Shown one piece after another: positions 17,366 through 25,847 of a DNA stretch of 64,000 nucleotides. The stretch's first letter is position 1. Each line of letters opens with the position of its first letter. The translations under genes were made by a program, and so were the position numbers. The notes beneath the pieces are model-generated. The model saw only the letters and a program-made list of their open reading frames with translations. It was not told the origin of the DNA and made no database searches. Location: assembly GCA_036676355.1 (NCBI GenBank), contig JAKFDA010000018.1:1-64000 (forward strand), written 5' to 3'. Source of the stretch: ZC4RG42 sp036676355 (GTDB lineage: Bacteria; Pseudomonadota; Gammaproteobacteria; Burkholderiales; SG8-39).

Positions 17366-18430
17366 ATGACCGGCGTGTCCTTCGCCGGTCTCGATCTGCT
17401 CGCAACTGCCGTTGTCGTGCTCGACGACGAACTGCGTGTCCGCTTCGCCAACGCGGCGGCAGAGCAGTTGTTGCAAACCAGCCGACGCTCGCTCATGGGA
17501 GCGGTGTTCGATGAGTTGTTCGTCGATGCCGCGCCGCTCGGCCAAAAACTGCGCCAGGCGCTGACCAGGCATTGGGGATTCTGGGACCAGGCGCTGCCGC
17601 TTACGCGCCCCGGTCAGGACCCTCTTCACGTCAACGTGCTCGCCACGCCGGTGGAGTCGCCGATTGCCGGCCTGCTGCTTGAGCTGCGTTCCATCGATCA
17701 GCATTTGCGCATCGAACGCGAAGAGCAGTTGCTGCAGCAGCATCAAGCCAATCGCGAACTCATTCGCAATCTCGCGCATGAAATCAAGAATCCACTCGGT
17801 GGACTGCGCGGCTCCGCGCAGTTGCTGGAGGGTGAACTGGATCGAATCGAACTGCGCGAATACACCCAGGTGATCATCAAGGAAGCCGACCGCCTGCAGG
17901 CATTGGTGGATCGTCTGCTCACTCCGCATCGAACGCCGCATATCGGTCCGGTCAATATTCACGAGGCGCTGGAGCGCGTGCGCAGCCTGATCAGCGCCGA
18001 GTTTCCCGTCGGGATCACCGTACGCCGCGATTACGACACCAGCCTTCCGGATATCAACGGCGACCGCGAACAGTTGATTCAGGTGGTGCTGAACATCGTG
18101 CGTAACGCCGCGCAGGCGCTGCAAGGACAGGCCGGCGCCGAAATCCGTTTGCGTACGCGCGTGGCGCGCTCGGTGACGATCGCCCGGCACATGCATCGAC
18201 TGGCGCTGGAATTGCAGATCATCGACAACGGGCCCGGTATTTCCGCCGAACTGCGTGATCGCATTTTTTATCCGCTCGTGTCCGGCCGCGAGGGCGGCAC
18301 CGGCCTGGGCCTCACGCTTGCGCAAACCTACGTGCAGCACCATCAAGGCGTGCTGGAATGCGAAAGCGAGCCGGGCCGCACGGTATTTCGCATCGTATTG
18401 CCGATCGAGAACATGAAAGCGAAGCCATGA
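17366..18430 (+). CDS. glnL: Nitrogen regulation sensor histidine kinase NtrB (GlnL)
   Basis: Cytoplasmic kinase/phosphatase that sets the phosphorylation of NtrC according to PII. 354 residues from the ATG at 17366, chosen because GGAGG lies five bases upstream; an ATG at 17354 is also open. An N-terminal PAS domain (about 5-110, LATAVVVLDDELRVRFANAA) is followed by the dimerisation helix with the phospho-accepting His138 in NLAHEIKNPLGG. Then come the ATPase boxes: N box VLNIVRNAAQAL, G1 IIDNGPGIS and G2 GREGGTGLGLTLAQ. The stop overlaps the ntrC start as ATGA. Confidence 0.95.
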   Translation: MTGVSFAGLDLLATAVVVLDDELRVRFANAAAEQLLQTSRRSLMGAVFDELFVDAAPLGQKLRQALTRHWGFWDQALPLTRPGQDPLHVNVLATPVESPIAGLLLELRSIDQHLRIEREEQLLQQHQANRELIRNLAHEIKNPLGGLRGSAQLLEGELDRIELREYTQVIIKEADRLQALVDRLLTPHRTPHIGPVNIHEALERVRSLISAEFPVGITVRRDYDTSLPDINGDREQLIQVVLNIVRNAAQALQGQAGAEIRLRTRVARSVTIARHMHRLALELQIIDNGPGISAELRDRIFYPLVSGREGGTGLGLTLAQTYVQHHQGVLECESEPGRTVFRIVLPIENMKAKP

Positions 18431-19842
18431 AACCTGTCTGGGTGATCGACGACGACCGATCGATACGCTGGGTGTTCGAAAAAGCGCTCGCACGAGAGGG
18501 GATTCCTTTCCGTACCTTCGGCAGTACACAGGAAGCGCTCGCTGCTCTCGAGGACGATGCGCCGCAGGTACTCGTGTCCGACATCCGTATGCCCGGCGGT
18601 TCTGGGCTGGAATTGCTGCAGGCGGTCAAGGAGCGTTTGCCGACGCTGCCGGTGATCATCATGACCGCCTATTCCGATCTCGAATCCGCAGTGGCGGCGT
18701 TTCAGGGCGGTGCGTTCGAATACCTGCCCAAACCGTTCGACGTGGATCAGGCGGTGGAACTGATTCGTCGCGCGCTCGACGGCAGCATGCGAGAAGATGA
18801 CGAGCCGGAGGCCTTGCCGACGTCGCCCGACATCCTCGGTCAGGCGCAATCGATGCAGGAAGTGTTTCGCGCGATCGGCCGCCTATCGCATTCGAACGCA
18901 ACGGTGCTGATCACCGGCGAATCCGGCAGCGGCAAGGAACTCGTGGCGCAGGCGCTGCATCGTCACAGTCCGCGCGCGAACAAGCCCTTCATCGCCATCA
19001 ACACCGCCGCGATGCCGAAGGATTTGCTCGAATCGGAACTCTTCGGCCACGAGCGCGGCGCTTTCACCGGTGCGCAGGCGATGCGTCGCGGCCGTTTCGA
19101 GCAGGCCGAAGGCGGAACTTTGTTTCTCGACGAGATCGGCGACATGCCGGCCGAGTTGCAGACGCGCCTGCTGCGCGTGCTGTCCGACGGTCACTTCTAT
19201 CGTGTCGGCGGACATCAGCCGCTGCGTTCGAATGTGCGGGTGATCGCCGCAACGCATCAGGATCTGGAGGCACGCGTGCGCGAAGGACTGTTTCGCGAAG
19301 ACTTGTATCACCGGCTGAACGTCATCCGTTTGCGCCTGCCCAGCCTGCGCGATCGGCGTGAAGACATTCCGCTGCTGGCGCGGCATTTCCTCGCCAAAAG
19401 TGCGCGCGATCTCGGCGTCGAGCCGAAGCGCTTGTCGGAGGCGGCGATGAACTACCTCGCAACGCAGAATTTTCCCGGCAACGTGCGTCAACTGGAAAAC
19501 GTCTGTCACTGGCTCACCGTGATGGCGCCGGCGCAGACCGTGGAAGTAGCCGATCTACCGCCGGAATTGCGCACCGCTGAAGGCCAGGCGACGGATTCGG
19601 ACTGGACTGCGGCGTTGCGCAATCAAGTCGAGCGCGCGCTGATGCGCGGCGAAACCGGCCTGATGGAGCGATTGACGCGTGATTTCGAGCGCCTGTTGAT
19701 TGCGACGGCGCTCGGCCATACCGCTGGGCGACGCATCGAGGCTGCGACATTGCTCGGCATCGGCCGCAATACCATTACGCGCAAAATTCAGGAACTCGGT
19801 CTCGAGAACAGGGACGAACCTGCTGAGCCGAGTCATACCTAA
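18427..19842 (+). CDS. glnG: Nitrogen regulation response regulator NtrC (GlnG)
   Basis: Sigma-54-dependent activator. 471 residues: receiver domain with phospho-acceptor Asp52 in VSDIRMPGGSGLELL and Lys in LPKPFD; AAA+ domain with Walker A GESGSGKE near 163, the sigma-54 contact GAFTGA near 211 and FLDEIGDMP as Walker B; and a C-terminal Fis-type helix-turn-helix (RRIEAATLLGIGRNTITRKI). The start overlaps the ntrB stop by four bases. It should act on the glnA enhancer sites described upstream. Confidence 0.97.
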   Translation: MKPVWVIDDDRSIRWVFEKALAREGIPFRTFGSTQEALAALEDDAPQVLVSDIRMPGGSGLELLQAVKERLPTLPVIIMTAYSDLESAVAAFQGGAFEYLPKPFDVDQAVELIRRALDGSMREDDEPEALPTSPDILGQAQSMQEVFRAIGRLSHSNATVLITGESGSGKELVAQALHRHSPRANKPFIAINTAAMPKDLLESELFGHERGAFTGAQAMRRGRFEQAEGGTLFLDEIGDMPAELQTRLLRVLSDGHFYRVGGHQPLRSNVRVIAATHQDLEARVREGLFREDLYHRLNVIRLRLPSLRDRREDIPLLARHFLAKSARDLGVEPKRLSEAAMNYLATQNFPGNVRQLENVCHWLTVMAPAQTVEVADLPPELRTAEGQATDSDWTAALRNQVERALMRGETGLMERLTRDFERLLIATALGHTAGRRIEAATLLGIGRNTITRKIQELGLENRDEPAEPSHT

Positions 19843-19957
19843 TCTTGCGGCGCTTAGTGAGCGTCTATGGCAGTTATCGGGATAAGAAATTGGACCTATG
19901 ACTGCCGGTCCTCTAAATTGCATGCATTCGATTGCATATCAACAGGAGAGACGATTC

Positions 19958-20695
<738 letters not shown>

Positions 20696-20705
20696 CAAAA
20701 GCTTC

Positions 20706-20868
20706 AGCCACAGAGACCCCGAGGCACCGAGAACGGCCAAGTTCTTTGTGCCTCTGTTTTCTGACAGTTGGCGAACCGGTGGATGGATTGACTTCGTTAA
20801 ATCAGGCTTCACCACCTCAAGGCTCTTCTCACTGAGTCTCTGTGCCTCTGTGGTTCAGGACCTGGAGT
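20706..20868. repeat. Inverted pair of CACAGAG-type dispersed repeats (family D)
   Basis: 20708-20730 reads CCACAGAGACCCCGAGGCAC, and 20838-20863 contains the inverse TCTCTGTGCCTCTGTGG. A further copy TTTGTGCCTCTG lies at 20745. The arms would pair to give a large hairpin of about 160 bases that ends where the exonuclease gene ends. This motif class is common in many proteobacterial genomes and is distinct from families A to C here. No gene is visible in the stretch. Confidence 0.75.
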
Positions 20869-21636
20869 TCAGCAACGAAACTCGGCGATCACCGGCGCGT
20901 GATCGGATGGGCGTTCCAGCCGCCGCGGTTCGACGTCGATGGTGCATGCGCTGATCGTATCCGCAAGTGCATGGCTTGCAAGGATGTGATCGATGCGCAA
21001 ACCCATGTTGCGTTTGAACTGGTTCATTCGATAGTCCCACCAGGTGTAGGACTTCTCCGGTTGTTCGAACAGACGGAAGCAATCGTGCAAGCCCAGGTCG
21101 AGCAATGCCTGAAAGGCGAGCCGCTCCGGTTCGCTGCATAACACCTGCCCTTCCCAGGCCTTGGGATCGTGGACGTCGCGGTCCTCGGGCGCGATGTTGT
21201 AGTCGCCGAGCACGGCAAGATGCGGATATTTCACAAGCTCTTCGCGCAGCCATTCGGTGAATGCACGCAGCCAGCGCAGTTTGTATTCGTACTTCTCGCT
21301 GCCGACCGCCTGCCCGTTCGGTATGTATGCGCAAATGATGCGCTTATCGCGCACAGTCGCGCTGATGAGGCGCTTCTGTTCATCGGCGAAGTCGACAATA
21401 CCAAGGGTCACATCGGTTGGCATGCTGCGCGCGAGTATTGCGACGCCGTTGTAGGCCTTCTGCCCGCAGTAAGCCGCGTGATAACCGGCTGCTTCGAGGG
21501 CGTCGCAGGGAAAGTTGTGGTCTTCGCTTTTGGTTTCCTGCAGACACACTGCATCGGGGCGATGCGTCTCGAGCCACTGCAATACATGCGGCAGGCGGAC
21601 CTTGAGCGAGTTGACGTTCCAGGTGGCAATTTTCAT
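20869..21636 (-). CDS. xth: Exodeoxyribonuclease III (AP endonuclease)
   Basis: Base excision repair enzyme that cuts at abasic sites and trims 3' ends, magnesium dependent. 255 residues, normal for the XthA/ExoA family. Motifs in order: MKIATWNVNSLKVRL, LQETKSED with the metal-binding glutamate, YNGVAILAR, GDYNIAPEDRDVHDP, LRIDHILAS and the terminal SDHAPVIAEF with the catalytic histidine. The stop lies immediately beside the family D repeat. Monocistronic. Confidence 0.96.
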   Translation of the reverse strand: MKIATWNVNSLKVRLPHVLQWLETHRPDAVCLQETKSEDHNFPCDALEAAGYHAAYCGQKAYNGVAILARSMPTDVTLGIVDFADEQKRLISATVRDKRIICAYIPNGQAVGSEKYEYKLRWLRAFTEWLREELVKYPHLAVLGDYNIAPEDRDVHDPKAWEGQVLCSEPERLAFQALLDLGLHDCFRLFEQPEKSYTWWDYRMNQFKRNMGLRIDHILASHALADTISACTIDVEPRRLERPSDHAPVIAEFRC

Positions 21637-21780
21637 GCGGCAAGGATAAGGGAAACACCGGTCGAGTGCCGCGTGCGCTCATGCGCATGCTGCGCCGAGC
21701 GAGGACGAAGCGACCGATTTTTGCGCGCTCGAGGGCGCGATTCCCCGGCGAGCGCTTTGGTCAGAGCGACTCGTGTCGAA

Positions 21781-22368
21781 TTAAAAGCGCGGCGTGTAGG
21801 GGCCGGGAACGGGTTCGGCAACCGAAGCGTTGTTCCCGGATTCGGGTTGCTGTTCCATCGCGGGTTTTGCCGGTTCGCGCTTCGATGTGGCGCCTACGGG
21901 GCCGGATTTCGGGTAACCGACGGCGTCGAGCGCTGCATGCCATGTTCCCTGTTGATAGCCCTTGCGAGCATCATGACCGACCGTGAGTACCGGCACCTCA
22001 TCCGAGCCGGATGCTTTTTTGAGCGCTTCACGCGATTTCTCGTCACCGACCGCGATCTCCTTGAACGGGACGCCGCGCTTAACGAGCAGATTGCGTCCGT
22101 CGGTACAAGGCTGGCCGCAATTGGCGGCCGAATACAGCGTGACCGGGAAATTCTTCGCCGCCAGTTGCGCGCTGTACGGCAACGCATCGGTCTGCACGAC
22201 GTTGCTGCTGAGCTTCTTGTCTTCAACCTGGGTTGCGGTTGGAGGCGGCGGCGTATCGGTGTAATGCACGCGACCGTTCTGATCGAGCCAGCGGTAGGTT
22301 TCGGCAAAGGAAGCGCTTGCAAGAAGCGTGAGCGCAATTGCAGCGCAGGCGATTGTTGTGGTTCGCAT
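21781..22368 (-). CDS. DUF4124/glutaredoxin-like periplasmic protein
   Basis: A signal peptide (MRTTTIACAAIALTLLASA, cleaved near FAE) is followed by a DUF4124 segment (TYRWLDQNGRVHYTDTPPPP). Next is a glutaredoxin-like domain (about 60-145) with VTLYSAANCGQPC, in which the cysteines are separated by three residues rather than two, and EVPVLTVG as the cis-proline loop. The tail (about 150-195) is low-complexity and proline-rich. Probably periplasmic thiol chemistry, but substrate and activity are unknown. The ATG at 22368 is chosen because the signal peptide begins there. It is the second DUF4124 protein in the window. Confidence 0.85.
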   Translation of the reverse strand: MRTTTIACAAIALTLLASASFAETYRWLDQNGRVHYTDTPPPPTATQVEDKKLSSNVVQTDALPYSAQLAAKNFPVTLYSAANCGQPCTDGRNLLVKRGVPFKEIAVGDEKSREALKKASGSDEVPVLTVGHDARKGYQQGTWHAALDAVGYPKSGPVGATSKREPAKPAMEQQPESGNNASVAEPVPGPYTPRF

Positions 22369-22488
22369 GGTGTCGCTCGTCGATGCGGAATGACGACGGC
22401 ATGGTAGCACCGCGACCGTGAACGACGCTCTGCCGCGCCGCGCTATGTAGGCGGCGGTGCGGGTTTCGTCACAGGCGCGGCCGAATGC

Positions 22489-24522
22489 TCAGGCTGCTTC
22501 GACCATGCCGTTATGGCGCAGCAGCGCATCGACCTGCGGTTCGCGGCCACGAAACGCCTTGAACGATTCGATCGCCGGCCGGCTGCCGCCGACGGCAAGA
22601 ATTTCGTCACGGAATTTCGCGCCGGTGGCGGGGTCGAGCACGCCGTTTTCCTCGAACAGGCTGTAGGCGTCCGCCGACAGCACCTCGGCCCACTTATAGC
22701 TGTAGTAGCCGGCGCTGTAGCCGCCGGCGAAGATGTGGCTGAAGCTGTTCGGAAATCGCGTGTAGGCCGGCGGAATCGATACCGCGACATGGCTGCGGAT
22801 GTCGTCGAGCAACTGCAACGGGGTCTGCGTGCCGGCCGGATCGAAGTCGTAATGCAGGTGCAGGTCGAACAACGAGAATTCGAGTTGGCGGACCGTCTGC
22901 ATGCCCGACTGGAAATTCTTGGCAGCGATCATCTTGTCGAACAGTGCGCGGGGCAGCGGCTCCCCGCTCTCGCAATGCTCGGTCATGTGGCGCAACACAT
23001 CCCATTCCCAGCAGAAGTTCTCCATGAACTGGCTGGGCAGTTCGACCGCATCCCATTCCACGCCGTGTATGCCCGATACACCGTAATGCTCGACCCGGGT
23101 GAGCAGATGGTGCAGGCCGTGGCCGAACTCGTGAAACAGCGTGAGCACTTCGTCGTGCGTGAACAGCGCGGGTTTGCCGCCCACGGGGGCAGAGAAATTG
23201 CAGACCAGATAGGCAACCGGCGCCTGCACTTCCGATTCCACGACGCGACGCGTGATCGCATCATCCATCCATGCGCCGCCGCGCTTGGTCTCTCGTGCGT
23301 AGAGATCGAGATAGAAGCTGCCGACGTGCTCGCCGCGCGCATCGCTGATGCGGAAGAAGCGCACGGTGGGCTCCCAAGTCTCCGCCGCCACGTCTTCGAT
23401 GTGCAGCCCGTAGATCGTCGACACCACGCGGAACAGCCCTTCGAGTACCTTGCCTTCGGGGAAGTACTGCTTCACTTCCTGGTCGGAGAAGGCATAGCGT
23501 TGCACGCGCAGTTTTTCCGAAACGTAGGCGACGTCCCAGGATTGCGGATCGTCCAGGCCGATTTCGCTCGCGGCGAACGCCTTGAGTTCAGCGTAGTCCC
23601 GGCGCGCGAACGGCAAGGCCTTGGCGGCGAGATCATTCAGAAAATCGAGCACCTGCTGCGGCGAGTCGGCCATTTTGGGCACCAGCGACACTTCCGCATG
23701 GTTGGCGTAGCCGAGCAGTTGCGCGGCCTCGCGACGCAGCTTGAGGATTTCCCCGATCAACGGCGTGTTGTCCAACTCGGCTTTGCCGAACTCGCTCGCG
23801 CGCGTGACGAACGCGTGATAAAGCTGCTCGCGCAATGTGCGGTTGTCCGCGTACTGCAATACCGGAATGTAGCTGGGCGCGCGCAAGGTCAGCTTCCAGC
23901 CGGTTTTGCCGTCCTTTTTGGCGTCTTCGCGAGCCGCTTCCAGCACATCGGCCGGAATGCCCGCCAATTCCGCTTCGTTCTCGACGTACAACGCATAGGC
24001 GTTGGTCGCGTCGAGCACGTTCTCGGAAAACTTGGTGGAGAGTTGCGCGAGCGCGGCGGATATTTCGCCGAAGCGCTTCTTGTTCTGATCGGACAGCTCC
24101 GCGCCGGACAGACGAAAGTCGCGGATTTCGTTGTCGATGATAGTGCGCTGCGCAGCGTCGAGGTTGGCGTAGTCGGGTGAGCTTTTCAGCGCCTTGTATT
24201 TGTCGAACAGCGCGAGATTCTGTCCCAGTTCGGTGTAGTACTCGACGATCTTGGGCTGGTTGGCGTTGTAGACCTCGCGCAGTTCGGGCGAATCGAGCAC
24301 GCTGTGCAAGTGACCGGCCACGCCCCAGGCGCGCCCGAGACGTTCGTGCGCATCTTCCAGCGGCTGCACGAAAGCGCTCCACGTCGCCGGCGTATCGGAA
24401 CGCGTCAATCTCTCGATCAGTGCGCGGTTGTCGCGCAGCAGCGCATCCACTGCCGCAGTCACATGTTCGGGACGAATACTGGCAAAGCGCGGCAAGCCGC
24501 TGAAGTCGAGCAACGGGTTCAT
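22489..24522 (-). CDS. prlC: Oligopeptidase A (M3 family metallopeptidase)
   Basis: Cytoplasmic zinc endopeptidase that degrades signal peptides and other oligopeptides. 677 residues, family length. The zinc site HEFGH at 464-468 lies in EVLTLFHEFGHGLHHLLT, with the third ligand in the following GIHGVEWDAVELPSQFMENF. The N-terminal helical M3 domain begins NPLLDFSGLPRF. The ATG at 24522 is preceded by GGAAG at five bases; a TTG four codons earlier is in frame but overlaps that ribosome site. It is followed on the same strand by the DUF4124/glutaredoxin gene and preceded by folD. Confidence 0.96.
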   Translation of the reverse strand: MNPLLDFSGLPRFASIRPEHVTAAVDALLRDNRALIERLTRSDTPATWSAFVQPLEDAHERLGRAWGVAGHLHSVLDSPELREVYNANQPKIVEYYTELGQNLALFDKYKALKSSPDYANLDAAQRTIIDNEIRDFRLSGAELSDQNKKRFGEISAALAQLSTKFSENVLDATNAYALYVENEAELAGIPADVLEAAREDAKKDGKTGWKLTLRAPSYIPVLQYADNRTLREQLYHAFVTRASEFGKAELDNTPLIGEILKLRREAAQLLGYANHAEVSLVPKMADSPQQVLDFLNDLAAKALPFARRDYAELKAFAASEIGLDDPQSWDVAYVSEKLRVQRYAFSDQEVKQYFPEGKVLEGLFRVVSTIYGLHIEDVAAETWEPTVRFFRISDARGEHVGSFYLDLYARETKRGGAWMDDAITRRVVESEVQAPVAYLVCNFSAPVGGKPALFTHDEVLTLFHEFGHGLHHLLTRVEHYGVSGIHGVEWDAVELPSQFMENFCWEWDVLRHMTEHCESGEPLPRALFDKMIAAKNFQSGMQTVRQLEFSLFDLHLHYDFDPAGTQTPLQLLDDIRSHVAVSIPPAYTRFPNSFSHIFAGGYSAGYYSYKWAEVLSADAYSLFEENGVLDPATGAKFRDEILAVGGSRPAIESFKAFRGREPQVDALLRHNGMVEAA

Positions 24523-24585
24523 CTGTACTTCCAAGTGTGAATGCGCAGATCGAGGCAGCCCACGTCCCGGAAGAAGCGTTCCGGG

Positions 24586-25464
24586 TCAGACGCTGGCTGC
24601 GATCGCCTTCGCTTTTGCGTAAACGGCTTCCGCCGCGCGCACGGTGTTGATGATCAGCATGGTGATGGTCATCGGGCCCACGCCGCCGGGCACAGGCGTG
24701 ATGTACGCCGCCTTGCCCAGTATCGCCTCATAGTCCACGTCGCCGACCAGACTGCCGTCGGCAAGCCGGTTGATGCCGACATCCACCACCACCGCTCCAG
24801 GCTTGACCATGTCCGCGCCGATCAGTTTCGGCTTGCCGACAGCGACGACCAGAATGTCGGCTTCGCGCGTGTACGCGGCGAGGTCTCGGGTCTTCGAATT
24901 GCAGAAGCTCACCGTCGCGCCTTTTTGCAGCAAGAGCAGGCCGACCGGTTTGCCGACGATGTTACTCGCGCCGACGATCACCACGCGCTGCGCCCAGGGG
25001 TCGATGTGAGCCGCTTCGAGCAATTCCATGATGCCGGCCGGCGTACACGGAATGAAACGCGGCTGGCCCGCGGCCAGGAGACCGACGTTGAGCGGATGAA
25101 AGCCGTCCACGTCCTTGGCCGGATCGATCGCGTGAATGATGTGTTCGGTGGCGATGTGCTTGGGCAGCGGCAGTTGCACCAGAATGCCGTGGGTACCCGG
25201 ATCGCGGTTGAGCCGGTCGATGTGGCGCAAGAGTTCGGCTTCACTCGTGTCGGCCGGCAGTTCGAGCTGCTCGGAGCGCACGCCCATATCGGCGCAGGCC
25301 TTGATTTTATTGCGTACATAGACGGCGGAAGCCGGGTCCTGGCCGACGATGAGTACGGCCAGACTGGGCGGGTGGCCGTCGCGGCTCAAGGCCTCGGCGC
25401 GGTCTTTCCATTCAGCGCGCAGTTTGCGCGACACGGCGACGCCGTCGAGAATGCGTGTTTGCAT
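24586..25464 (-). CDS. folD: Bifunctional methylenetetrahydrofolate dehydrogenase/cyclohydrolase FolD
   Basis: Interconverts 5,10-methylene-, methenyl- and 10-formyl-tetrahydrofolate using NADP, supplying one-carbon units for purines and formyl-methionine. 292 residues. Signatures: YVRNKIKACADMGV with the catalytic lysine, GILVQLPLPKH, KDVDGFHPLNVG, the Rossmann motif VIVGASNIVGKPVG and the C-terminal PVPGGVGPMTITML. It sits 63 bases upstream of prlC on the same strand, a common neighbourhood in betaproteobacteria, with aceE divergent on the other side. Confidence 0.97.
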   Translation of the reverse strand: MQTRILDGVAVSRKLRAEWKDRAEALSRDGHPPSLAVLIVGQDPASAVYVRNKIKACADMGVRSEQLELPADTSEAELLRHIDRLNRDPGTHGILVQLPLPKHIATEHIIHAIDPAKDVDGFHPLNVGLLAAGQPRFIPCTPAGIMELLEAAHIDPWAQRVVIVGASNIVGKPVGLLLLQKGATVSFCNSKTRDLAAYTREADILVVAVGKPKLIGADMVKPGAVVVDVGINRLADGSLVGDVDYEAILGKAAYITPVPGGVGPMTITMLIINTVRAAEAVYAKAKAIAASV

Positions 25465-25682
25465 GGAGTGTTCGGGCGGGAAAACTGGGCTGCAGACGAA
25501 GCCGGCGATTCTAGCATCGGGCGGGTGCTTTGCCCGGCGAAAGCGCTTGGTTGGGTCGGATGCGAGTTGTAGAATCCGGAATCGCCTTCCGATAGACGAA
25601 AATCAAGAGATTTACGGAATGGCGGATTTATCTTGACCGCCTCGGGCGCTTCCGGGCGAAGAGGGGCAAGTCGCCCTGTTGT

Positions 25683-25718
25683 GCGGCAATTCATTAAACT
25701 GTTGCCCGAAATTGCCGC
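25683..25718. promoter_or_regulatory. Inverted repeat in the aceE upstream region
   Basis: GCGGCAATT (25683-25691) and AATTGCCGC (25710-25718) are perfect nine-base inverted arms around 18 bases, 130 bases before the aceE start. With a dyad spacing of about 27 bases centre to centre it could bind a dimeric regulator or form an mRNA hairpin. The rest of the 383-base folD-aceE gap shows no gene. Confidence 0.45.
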
Positions 25719-25847
25719 CTTACCGATGCAGTAAGTATTAAGTTCATACAGATTACGCAAGGCCGGCGCCGCCACAAGCGGCGGCCGGTTAACCGGTTGG
25801 GCTGACCGTCCGACTGCAGGCGCCGATGTGCGCATTTAGGAGGCTTT

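Noticed and set aside
19864..19901. Possible OxyR-type site (CTAT...TTATC-GG-GATAA...CTAT) before the peroxiredoxin gene
   Set aside because: The ATAG elements are not at the ten-base spacing required, so the match is not better than chance by eye.
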